DNA from: Candidatus Peribacteraceae bacterium
GTDB lineage: Bacteria > Patescibacteriota > Gracilibacteria > Peribacterales > Peribacteraceae
Assembly: GCA_028707875.1 (NCBI GenBank)
Contig: JAQWAC010000005.1
Span: 1-46,371 of the forward strand
Length of the DNA: 46,371 nucleotides
Reading direction: 5' to 3'
The notes under the pieces: model-generated
The model's input: the letters and a program-made list of their open reading frames with translations, nothing else
Database searches by the model: none
What the model was told of the DNA's origin: nothing
Part shown: positions 40,076 to 46,371 of the stretch, in pieces
How positions within the stretch are numbered: position 1 is the stretch's first letter
How the letters are laid out: each line of letters starts with the position of its first letter
Program-made: the position numbers and the translations under genes

Positions 40076-41155
40076 TTGAGCCGACGCGAAAGCCGGCTCG
40101 GCACTTATGCGAGCACTCTCCTTCTCCTTCTCGTTTTTCTGATCGGAATAGAGCGCTATCAGGCGAAGGAGGTGGCGGGGTTTGTCTTGAGTTCTCATAC
40201 GAGAGACGAGGCATCATCGTGGACGGCCTACCTCACGTCCGCGCAAAAAATCGAGAGGAACAGACAGCGGCTCCTGAATGCCGTACAGGAAAGACGGGCG
40301 AATCGTCTGACTCTTCGGGAATCCGCCTATCCGCCTCCGGCGCGTGATGCTTCTTCGGGAACCGCAACGATGAAATCTCCGGTAAGAACGGATGTCTCCC
40401 TGCATTTCGCCCCGCCGTTCCTTCCTCCTTCGGATTCTCCGCTCGCATCCGCGGTTGCTTCCGAAGACGGCAGGCAAAGCAGCTTCCCGGCATTTGAGCG
40501 CGTGGTCTTTCCCGTTTCCCAAGTGCCAGATTGGGGGGCCATGCGCACACCCGGGGAGTGGGATCGCAGCTTCCGGCAGATGAGCGAACAGGACATGGTT
40601 CCGTTGCCGCGTTACGACATCACCGCGCTCACCGTTCCCATACAATCCCTCTCCAATCCGATCACGGCAAAGACCATTCCCCTCATCACTGCGAAACTTG
40701 TGTATTCCACGCGCTACTACGGTGCGTATGACATTGATGCCGGCGAGTTCACGGGCATGCATCCCGGCATCGATCTCAAACTCGCCTTCGGGACGCCCGT
40801 CGGTGTTCTCGCAGGGGGAAGGGTTCAGACCGTTGCGAAGGATCAGAACATGGGGCTTCATGTGATTGTCGAGCATCGTCTGGCGAACGGTGAAACGTTC
40901 TTCTCGATCTACGGGCACTTTGATACCGTGTGGGTGCAGGAGGGCGTTGATGTGCGTCCGGGGCAGACGCTCGGAATTGTGGGGATGACCGGAGCTACAA
41001 CCGCTCCGCATGTTCACCTGCAGGTTGATCGTGATGACGGAATTCGTCCGCATCGGCGTTTCTGGCCTGCGGCCATGCCGAGCAGGGAGGAGGCGGGCAA
41101 ATACACAATCAATCCGATTGTGTTCATCGAAAAATATCAGAACGAAGCAGAATGA
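40076..41155 (+). CDS. M23 (LytM-type) peptidase, membrane-anchored
   Basis: A 359-aa protein with one N-terminal hydrophobic helix (about 12-24) and a long polar, Pro/Ser-rich spacer. The C-terminal M23 domain (about 215-355) has zinc ligands HPGID (His and Asp) and HVHLQV, with GHFD between. All catalytic positions are present, so it is probably an active endopeptidase cutting peptide cross-bridges in the wall. The start is uncertain: TTG at 40076 is the first usual start codon after an in-frame stop at 40001, but rarer codons upstream are possible. A GAGCCG/CGGCTC hairpin overlaps the first codons. Confidence 0.88.
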   Translation: MSRRESRLGTYASTLLLLLVFLIGIERYQAKEVAGFVLSSHTRDEASSWTAYLTSAQKIERNRQRLLNAVQERRANRLTLRESAYPPPARDASSGTATMKSPVRTDVSLHFAPPFLPPSDSPLASAVASEDGRQSSFPAFERVVFPVSQVPDWGAMRTPGEWDRSFRQMSEQDMVPLPRYDITALTVPIQSLSNPITAKTIPLITAKLVYSTRYYGAYDIDAGEFTGMHPGIDLKLAFGTPVGVLAGGRVQTVAKDQNMGLHVIVEHRLANGETFFSIYGHFDTVWVQEGVDVRPGQTLGIVGMTGATTAPHVHLQVDRDDGIRPHRRFWPAAMPSREEAGKYTINPIVFIEKYQNEAE

Positions 41156-41194
41156 TGCCGTTGGCGGGGAGTGGTTCTGAGAGCCGATTTCTGC

Positions 41195-41200
41195 TACAAT
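41195..41200 (+). promoter_or_regulatory. -10 box, leaderless start of the second M23 gene
   Basis: TACAAT is followed by 6 nt and the ATG at 41207. The geometry equals that of the genes starting at 31628 and 32667. Confidence 0.55.
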
Positions 41201-41206
41201 ACTGTG

Positions 41207-42157
41207 ATGCTCCGGATTGAGATAGACATCCCCCGCCCGCTCGAAACGCTCTTCACGATCGTGGGGATCGGCGCGGTTGTTGCATGGCTGCTGTGGGGAG
41301 GAACTTCAGGACGACAAGGTGTCCGGGCTCAGGTGACTTCTTCCGCTTCTTCACAAGTGGAGCGTCCGTTTGCAAACTGGGAGCGCGGAGGAGGCGGACC
41401 GGACAGGCAGGCGCGCGCCATCGAGGTTCGCGATGCTGTGAGCGATGCGCAACGCCTCCGGCAGGAGCAGGCGGTGTTGGGGCGGCGCGAGGAAATTCTT
41501 CGTTATCAGTTGAATGTTCTGGAGCATGAATCTCTGTCTCTGGGGGTGAGCGGTCCGGAGGAAATTCAGCGACAGATCCGCGAGGCGGAACAACGTCTCG
41601 TCGAACTCATCGATAACCAACGCTCGGCCGAAACGCAGCTCCTCGCGACACTCCGTCAGATGTGGGAGGCGGAAGGGATTTCCGCGACGGTGGCGGTCGG
41701 GAATCACGGGGGCGTGCGTGTCCTGTGGCCCGTGGAACCGACGGAAGGTCTCTCCGCCGGATTCCTCGACGAGGCGTATGAGGAACGGTTCGGCATCCCG
41801 CACCATGCGATCGATATTCCCGTGAGTCAGGGGTCCGATATCCGTGCGGCGGCGGACGGCACGGTCGAGAAAATCGTGGATAACGGACTCGGATACAGTT
41901 ACGTGATTCTCAAACATAAGGGATTCACGTCGCTCTACGGTCACGTCAGTGCGACGTACGTGAAGGAAGGGGATACGGTGCGTCAGGGCGATGTGGTCGC
42001 GGCGTCCGGAGGCAGGCCGGGCACCAGAGGCGCGGGGGCGCTCACCACCGGACCGCACCTGCACTTTGAAATCGGCATCGACGGGGCGCAGGTCGATCCG
42101 CTCACGGCTCTTCCCGAACGTCCGGATGCCGTTCTCCCAGAGTCTTCTGCTTCGTGA
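41207..42157 (+). CDS. Coiled-coil M23 peptidase (EnvC/NlpD-like)
   Basis: A 316-aa protein: membrane helix (about 15-33), a coiled-coil region rich in Glu/Gln/Arg/Leu (about 65-145), and a C-terminal M23 domain with HHAIDIPVSQGSDIRAAADG, YGHVSATYVKEGD and HLHFE. The zinc ligands (H-x-x-x-D and H-x-H) are present, unlike inactive EnvC-type activators, so catalysis is possible. A coiled coil plus M23 is the layout of division-linked wall hydrolases. The ATG at 41207 follows its own -10 box. Its last 56 bp overlap the end of the convergent dgt gene. Confidence 0.9.
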   Translation: MLRIEIDIPRPLETLFTIVGIGAVVAWLLWGGTSGRQGVRAQVTSSASSQVERPFANWERGGGGPDRQARAIEVRDAVSDAQRLRQEQAVLGRREEILRYQLNVLEHESLSLGVSGPEEIQRQIREAEQRLVELIDNQRSAETQLLATLRQMWEAEGISATVAVGNHGGVRVLWPVEPTEGLSAGFLDEAYEERFGIPHHAIDIPVSQGSDIRAAADGTVEKIVDNGLGYSYVILKHKGFTSLYGHVSATYVKEGDTVRQGDVVAASGGRPGTRGAGALTTGPHLHFEIGIDGAQVDPLTALPERPDAVLPESSAS

Positions 42158-43256
42158 GGCCGCGCACGCGAGCCTGATGCAGGGCATAGGCGTCCGTCAT
42201 ACCGGAGACATAGTCACAAATGGCTTCAATGAGGGCTCCCTGCATTTTCTTCATCAGCTCGGAAACCTTGGCAGGCGGATCTTTTTCGTACGAAGTACAG
42301 AGGGCGAGAACGATGGTCTTCCCCTGATCATTGCAGGTCTGCACGCGCGGATGGAGGTAGAGATGTTTCCAGAGGAAGTCGTGGAGTTCCCCGAGGGATC
42401 GGGACATTTCCGGAGAGAAGCGCACGATCGGCTCCCGCGCGTTGAGGACATCGGCCAATGATGAGACATGACGGGAAGAAAGAATCTTCTCCGTTTCCTG
42501 ATAGAGGTCCGTAACAAGGAGATGGATAAGCGCTCCCCGGAGCGACGTTCCACGTGCCTTTGCACGCTCGGCCGCGGCCCGGCCGAGAGGATTTGTCAGG
42601 AGGTCATTCTTCGTGAAGAGGCGGGATTGCAGTCCGTCGTCGCAGTCGTGTGCGCTGTAGGCGATCTCGTCCGCGAGGTTCACGATCTGCGCCTCCAGCG
42701 TGTGGCCGTGCGGCGAGTGATTTCCTTCGGGGGCGTCGTGCGGCGTGGTGTGCTTCTGCAATCCCTCCAGTATCTCACGATTGAGGTTCAGCCCGTGGTG
42801 AAGCGATGAATGCTCTTCCAGCACCGTGACGATCCGGAGCGATTGCCGGTTGTGTTCAAAAGAGCTTCTCTGCCCCTCCATCCACGAATTGAGCACCTCC
42901 TCGCCCGCGTGTCCGAAGGGCGGGTGGCCGAGGTCGTGCGCCAGTGCGATGCACTCCGCGAGATCTTCGTTGAGTTGCAGCGTCCGCGCGATATCGCGGC
43001 TGACCTGCGCCACTTCCATCGTATGCGTGAGGCGCGTGCGCACGTGGTCGCTCCCCCCCGCGACAAAGACCTGTGTCTTTCCCTTGAGTCGCCGGAATGC
43101 CTGCGTATGAATGATGCGGTCGCGGTCGCGTTGGAAGGGGAAGCGCGTCTCATCCTCGGCTTCCGCAATCACGCGTCCCAGCGTTCCCTGATGCGGCACC
43201 GCGTACGGGGCGAGGAGCGTGTTGGCCTGTGTGATGCGGTCGGCGAGAGGAAGCAC
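42102..43256 (-). CDS. dgt: dGTPase-like HD-domain triphosphohydrolase
   Basis: A 384-aa HD-domain enzyme of the dGTP triphosphohydrolase (dNTPase) family, which cleaves dNTPs to nucleoside and tripolyphosphate and so tunes the dNTP pool. Metal ligands are visible: His78 (THTMEVAQ), His107-Asp108 (ALAHDLGHPPFGHAGEE) and Asp196 (NLADEIAY). RDRDRIIHTQAFRRLKGKTQV is the family N-terminal block. The start is GTG with AAAGGAG about 20 nt upstream, a long spacing. The C-terminal 18 codons overlap the convergent M23 gene. Confidence 0.93.
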   Translation of the reverse strand: MLPLADRITQANTLLAPYAVPHQGTLGRVIAEAEDETRFPFQRDRDRIIHTQAFRRLKGKTQVFVAGGSDHVRTRLTHTMEVAQVSRDIARTLQLNEDLAECIALAHDLGHPPFGHAGEEVLNSWMEGQRSSFEHNRQSLRIVTVLEEHSSLHHGLNLNREILEGLQKHTTPHDAPEGNHSPHGHTLEAQIVNLADEIAYSAHDCDDGLQSRLFTKNDLLTNPLGRAAAERAKARGTSLRGALIHLLVTDLYQETEKILSSRHVSSLADVLNAREPIVRFSPEMSRSLGELHDFLWKHLYLHPRVQTCNDQGKTIVLALCTSYEKDPPAKVSELMKKMQGALIEAICDYVSGMTDAYALHQARVRGLTKQKTLGERHPDVREEP

Positions 43257-43350
43257 GGGAGAGCACAGTGTACTCCTTTCTTGTTGTATTCCCCCACCCT
43301 GCCCTCCCCCGAGAGGGGAGGATTTTCATGCGAAGAATCTGTAAATAACC

Positions 43351-43464
43351 GTCGCGAAGCAATTCAAATAAATTTGTGCCGAAGGCAAGCTTTGCTTGCC
43401 TGGAGGCACTCCTCTTAGGGAAGGGTGGGTTCATGGGAGGGACACCGCAGGTGGCCCTTCCATG
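43351..43464 (+). repeat. Structured repeat, copy C (diverged stem 1)
   Basis: It shares GTCGCGAAGC at the left, the CTTAGGGAA loop of hairpin 2, and hairpin 3 (CATGGGAGGG/CCCTTCCATG with inner CACC-GCA-GGTG). Stem 1 is replaced by a different hairpin (AGGCAAGC/GCTTGCCT). Compared with copies A and B, the outer and inner stems of hairpin 3 change on both sides. It lies upstream of dgt on the opposite strand. Confidence 0.7.
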
Positions 43465-43620
43465 CATATGCCAAACGGCCGTTGAGCAGGGACGCTATGC
43501 TCCTGGGTAACCAGGTGGGTGACCGCATCCCCGGACCTCGATCCGGAGAGAGTAGGTCTCCCCTAAAGCACTTGAGGAGAAACGTACCAGCTCTGACGTG
43601 CCGTCCAGACGGAGTCAGCG
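43465..43620 (+). ncRNA. Highly structured sequence next to repeat copy C, possible RNA
   Basis: Several strong hairpins follow each other: GAGCA/TGCTC, CCTGG-GTAA-CCAGG (a GNRA tetraloop), CCGGA/TCCGG, and CTGAC-gtg-CCGT-CCAG-ACGG-a-GTCAG, whose right arm overlaps the pgeF stop codon. There is no reading frame of note. Consensus words of RNase P, tmRNA, SRP RNA and 6S RNA are not seen. Whether it is an RNA gene or an extension of the repeat is open. Confidence 0.35.
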
Positions 43621-44301
43621 TAGCACCGGCAGGAGCGTGCATGCGAGCAAGTTTACGTTGCCCGCTTTCACAGCTTCCCGATCGCCGCCCCGCCACGTCC
43701 AGTACTTTTCGGGATGGCAGCAGGTGCAGTCGGGATGACGTTCGAAATGATTTTTTAGAACGCCCGCCTCGAAGAGTTGTCGATCAGCTTCGCCGCGTAA
43801 ATCGACATGACGGTCATGGATGAATTTCGCGTCGATGTTCGGCAATTCCGCGTGCGGTCGGGAAAACTCGGCGCAATCGGGGCATAACGACGGTCCTGCG
43901 AAGACGTATAGAGAACTTGTCTTCGTGTTCCAAAGACTTTGCATCTTTGAAAAAAAATTCGGAATGGCGCCTCCGGTGAGCCCGCGCCAACCCGCGTGGA
44001 GAGTGCCTATAACGTTCTTTTCGGGATCATAGACCACGAACATCTGGCAATCCGCGGCGCGGACAATGAGAGCGAGCCCTGTTTGATCGGTGATCATGCC
44101 GTCCGCCTCTTCGGTACGATCGAAGCCTCCGCGCACAACGATCGTACGGTTTCCGTGCACTTGATTGAGTGTTGCAAAATCTGCAGCACCGATGCCCTGC
44201 GCGGCTTGCAGGCACGAAAGTTCACCATCTTCTTTCGTGAAGAGCCGGAGAGGGAATCGATCGGCAAACGGCTGCGCAGGAAAGAACGGATCGGGAGTCA
44301 T
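43615..44301 (-). CDS. pgeF: Peptidoglycan editing factor PgeF / laccase-domain protein
   Basis: A 228-aa protein of the YfiH/PgeF family (Cu-oxidase_4), purine nucleoside phosphorylase-like enzymes also reported to remove wrong residues from muropeptide precursors. Family marks are NQVHGN (His49), EADGMITDQ, RAADCQ (Cys85), GTLHAGWRG (His102) and GPSLCPDC. The C-terminal part has CTCCHPEKYWTWR, a variant of the usual C-x-x-R ending. Its ATG overlaps the TGA of the upstream nnrD (ATGA), so translation is coupled. Confidence 0.92.
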   Translation of the reverse strand: MTPDPFFPAQPFADRFPLRLFTKEDGELSCLQAAQGIGAADFATLNQVHGNRTIVVRGGFDRTEEADGMITDQTGLALIVRAADCQMFVVYDPEKNVIGTLHAGWRGLTGGAIPNFFSKMQSLWNTKTSSLYVFAGPSLCPDCAEFSRPHAELPNIDAKFIHDRHVDLRGEADRQLFEAGVLKNHFERHPDCTCCHPEKYWTWRGGDREAVKAGNVNLLACTLLPVLR

Positions 44302-45086
44302 TCGTTTGTAAGAGTGCGCAGAAGATGCGGAATGCAGTCGATCACGCGCAGCGCCCCGAAGGAGAATCCGAACTCGGGTTCCAGTTCCTCGGCCGCATGC
44401 TTGATGATCGTGCCGGCGAGCAGCGCCGCATCGGGACCTTCCATTTTTTGCGCCATCAAACCGGCGATCAATCCAGCGAGCACATCGCCCGTACCGCCGG
44501 CCGTGAGGCCGGGATTGCCGCCGATAAGTTCAGATACTTCCCCGTCGGGCGTGGCCACGGAGTCCATCGGACCCTTCGCAAAGATCGTTACGCCGGCATC
44601 CTCCGCACACGAGCCGATGTCATCCAGTGAAATTTCCATTCGTTCCAGTTCCGCCATGTGCGGAGTGAGAACGACGCTCTTCCCTTTCACCAGAGAGAGC
44701 GTGTACGGCTGCAGTGCGCTGGCGTCCAGCACCAGGCCGCAGGGAGCTTCCGCGATGATATCCTTCAGCGCTTTCAGCGCCTGTGTATCGCCATGGGTGA
44801 TTCCGGGGCCCAGCACCGCGCTGTCCATGGTGGCGAGGAGTTCCAGAATCGATTCCGTATCGGCGGGGCGCAAATCATTTCCTGAAAACGGATGCACTTG
44901 GAAGTTCAGCGAAGTCGTCTTTGCAACTTCCGCATGGCAGGCGGGTAAACAGACAAAGACCAAATCTGCTCCACTCGCTTCCGCCGCGAGTGCACTGAAG
45001 AGCGGGGCGCCGTGCATGTGCAATGAACCGCCGATGACGGCGACCTTTCCATTCTCTCCCTTGTGGGAATCGGATGAGCGTTCCAT
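44298..45086 (-). CDS. nnrD: ADP-dependent NAD(P)H-hydrate dehydratase
   Basis: A 262-aa ribokinase-like enzyme (YjeF C-terminal type) that repairs hydrated NAD(P)H with ADP. Visible are GKVAVIGGS near the start, VLGPGITHGD, VLTPHMAELERM, and the catalytic NPGLTAGGTGDVLAG with its Asp. The epimerase (YjeF N) half found in fused bacterial NnrD is absent. The ATG at 45086 matches the domain start; the longer frame has no support. It follows the GT4 gene by 31 nt and is translationally coupled to pgeF. Confidence 0.92.
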   Translation of the reverse strand: MERSSDSHKGENGKVAVIGGSLHMHGAPLFSALAAEASGADLVFVCLPACHAEVAKTTSLNFQVHPFSGNDLRPADTESILELLATMDSAVLGPGITHGDTQALKALKDIIAEAPCGLVLDASALQPYTLSLVKGKSVVLTPHMAELERMEISLDDIGSCAEDAGVTIFAKGPMDSVATPDGEVSELIGGNPGLTAGGTGDVLAGLIAGLMAQKMEGPDAALLAGTIIKHAAEELEPEFGFSFGALRVIDCIPHLLRTLTNE

Positions 45087-45117
45087 CGGTATGGATTGTA
45101 CACCACCGGGATGCTTC

Positions 45118-46221
45118 TCATCGCTGCTTGTGGTGTGCAGCTTTTTCCACCACACGCCCCACTTGTTCGCGGAATCGTATCGATGAAAATTTCCGCGCGT
45201 GTTCACGGAGCGAGGCCGGATCGAATGATAACCGTTCAAATTGATGCAATGCATCCGACAGTGATGCCACGGTTTGCTCCGCAAAAAAGATGCCTGTCAC
45301 GCCGTCCTGCACCGTATCGCGCACACCGCCGATCCCGAGTGCGATCACGGGCGTTCCGCAGGCCTGCGCTTCCAGCGGCACCACGCCGGCATCCTCCACC
45401 TGCGGGAAGAGAACGGCCTTCGCCCGGGCGTAGAGCGACGGCAGGCGATCATCCGGCACGTAGCCGAGCACTTCCACGGTGGGTCCGGCGAGTTTCCGGA
45501 GCCGGCTCTCATCGTGTCCCGTTCCGGCGATCTTGAGCGGGAGGGCGAGGCGGTTTGCGGTTTCGATCAGGAGGTCAAAACGCTTGTACGGAACGAGACG
45601 TCCGATGGCGAGGAAGTACTTCTTCTGTTCATGCGAAAGGAGCGGATGAGAGAAGAACGAGTCGCCCACCGGCGGACGGATGACCGTACTTTCCCGTCCG
45701 TACGTTCGTGTGATGCGCTCCTGCGTGGTCGAAGAGTTCGCGATGAAGACATCCACGCGCTTGCTCGTCGTGAGATCCCATCGCCGGATCGATTTCAGGA
45801 ATTGCTTCGCCGTCCGACGCAGGATCTTCGGCACCCGGAAATCGCGGAGGTACTCGTCCTCCATCTCCCAGGCGTAGCGCATGGGGGTGTGGCAGTAGCA
45901 GATGTGCACGGCGGTGCTTGGCGGGATCACACCTTTTGCGACGGCATGGGACGAACTCACGATCACATCAAACCCCCGCAGATCCATCCGTTCCACGGCC
46001 CGCGGCATCCACGGGAGCAGGAGTTCGTGACGGCGGAGAATCCGATACAACTTCTGCAAACCGCTTGTACGGATGTCCGTTCGGTCGAGGGGCCCCAGCC
46101 GTCCGTGACGCGCCACCGTGGTGAAAATGGGGGCCTGAGGCCAGAGCATTTTCAGCTCCGCGATGACGTGCTCGGCGCCTCCGTAGGTCGGCAGCCAGTC
46201 GGCGATGAGAGCGACGTTCAT
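45118..46221 (-). CDS. Glycosyltransferase family 4
   Basis: A 367-aa GT-B enzyme. MNVALIADWLPTYGGAEHVI is the GT4 N-terminal glycine loop. The middle has CYCHTPMRYAWEMEDEYLR, common in mannosyl/rhamnosyl transferases of exopolysaccharide clusters. The donor domain has AIGRLVPYKRFDLLIE, GTGHDE and the complete E-x7-E motif (EDAGVVPLE). It probably adds a sugar to an envelope glycan; donor unknown. The ATG at 46221 fits the family, and another ATG 21 nt upstream is possible. First gene of the GT4-nnrD-pgeF unit. Confidence 0.92.
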   Translation of the reverse strand: MNVALIADWLPTYGGAEHVIAELKMLWPQAPIFTTVARHGRLGPLDRTDIRTSGLQKLYRILRRHELLLPWMPRAVERMDLRGFDVIVSSSHAVAKGVIPPSTAVHICYCHTPMRYAWEMEDEYLRDFRVPKILRRTAKQFLKSIRRWDLTTSKRVDVFIANSSTTQERITRTYGRESTVIRPPVGDSFFSHPLLSHEQKKYFLAIGRLVPYKRFDLLIETANRLALPLKIAGTGHDESRLRKLAGPTVEVLGYVPDDRLPSLYARAKAVLFPQVEDAGVVPLEAQACGTPVIALGIGGVRDTVQDGVTGIFFAEQTVASLSDALHQFERLSFDPASLREHARKFSSIRFREQVGRVVEKAAHHKQR

Positions 46222-46294
46222 AGGGGCAAAGGATAGCCCCATTGTTGACGCACTTTCCTAAGAACTCAACAAAGTGGCATTGGTGCAATGCAAC

Positions 46295-46371
46295 AATGAG
46301 CGGAAGTACGATTAAGATGTCGGCTATGCCCCTGAGGCCCGCCCATCGGATCCCCCGTCGGTTCGTGCGTC
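46295..46371 (+). CDS. Possible 5' end of a gene leaving the window
   Basis: An ATG opens a frame that runs to the right edge without stop (start MSGSTIKMSAMPLRPAHRIP). The visible 25 residues are basic and carry no family signal. TTGACG lies about 45 nt upstream. It is divergent from the GT4 gene. Too short to judge. Confidence 0.3.

Noticed and set aside
43415-43464. T-box or cobalamin riboswitch resemblance (AGGGTGG, CACCGCAGG)
   Set aside because: Only short words match, the order is wrong, and no plus-strand gene lies downstream.
1-46371. CRISPR array, rRNA, RNase P RNA, tmRNA, SRP RNA
   Set aside because: No regularly spaced 24-40-bp repeats with unique spacers and no consensus words of these RNAs were found. 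The 7-nt and 95-bp repeats are not CRISPR-like.

Overview
The window is 46.4 kb of GC-rich (roughly 55-58% by eye), gene-dense bacterial chromosome. It uses the standard code, and TGA is a real stop: an ATGA overlap joins nnrD and pgeF. Start regions show few Shine-Dalgarno sequences, many genes are short orphans, and several housekeeping proteins are lineage variants (a SerS with an unusual motif 3, a ComM without the cysteine block). With surface proteins ending in a TG[P/A] membrane anchor, this suggests a Patescibacteria/CPR genome, possibly of the Peregrinibacteria/Peribacteria type. That placement is inference; no rRNA is present to confirm it.

Left part (1-12.6 kb): the end of a cysteine-rich surface protein; a three-gene unit with an NRAMP-related carrier whose site residues suggest magnesium, a 69-aa membrane protein and a PRC/MgtE_N/CBS regulator; pyrF; a RAYT-type transposase carrying a perfect 28-bp palindrome in its reading frame; comM divergent from yraN; a SAM-I riboswitch upstream of metK; an amidase-SpoIID fusion; and a GT4 glycosyltransferase.

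Middle (12.2-24.8 kb): a mostly unrecognised minus-strand block with a 1383-aa orphan, a Pro/Ala-rich protein, a single-domain receiver, a P-loop-like small protein and a soluble HATPase, interrupted by serS. It is followed by uvrB, a small membrane protein and a secreted Tyr-rich protein.

Right-centre (24.9-37.7 kb): housekeeping and envelope genes galU, a small heat-shock protein, DedA, uppP, an XRE regulator, recJ, two exported proteins (one anchored, one with calcium-binding TSP3 repeats), dnaJ, jag, HU and topA.

Far right (37.7-46.4 kb): heptamer repeats, a 95-bp tandem duplication that includes the 5' end of tRNA-Trp, the tRNA, a protein with a Planctomycetes-type LEPR export signal, a small membrane protein, two M23 peptidases, dgt, and a GT4-nnrD-pgeF operon.

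Two repeat systems run through the intergenic space. (i) Arrays with a 7-nt period, often head-to-head so they can fold into long hairpins (AATGGAN, AGTATGN, GTATTNN, GCCGTAA). (ii) A ~100-bp element present three times that folds into three hairpins, with paired substitutions preserving the stems. Several genes have a -10 box 6 or 8 nt before the start codon, predicting leaderless mRNAs.
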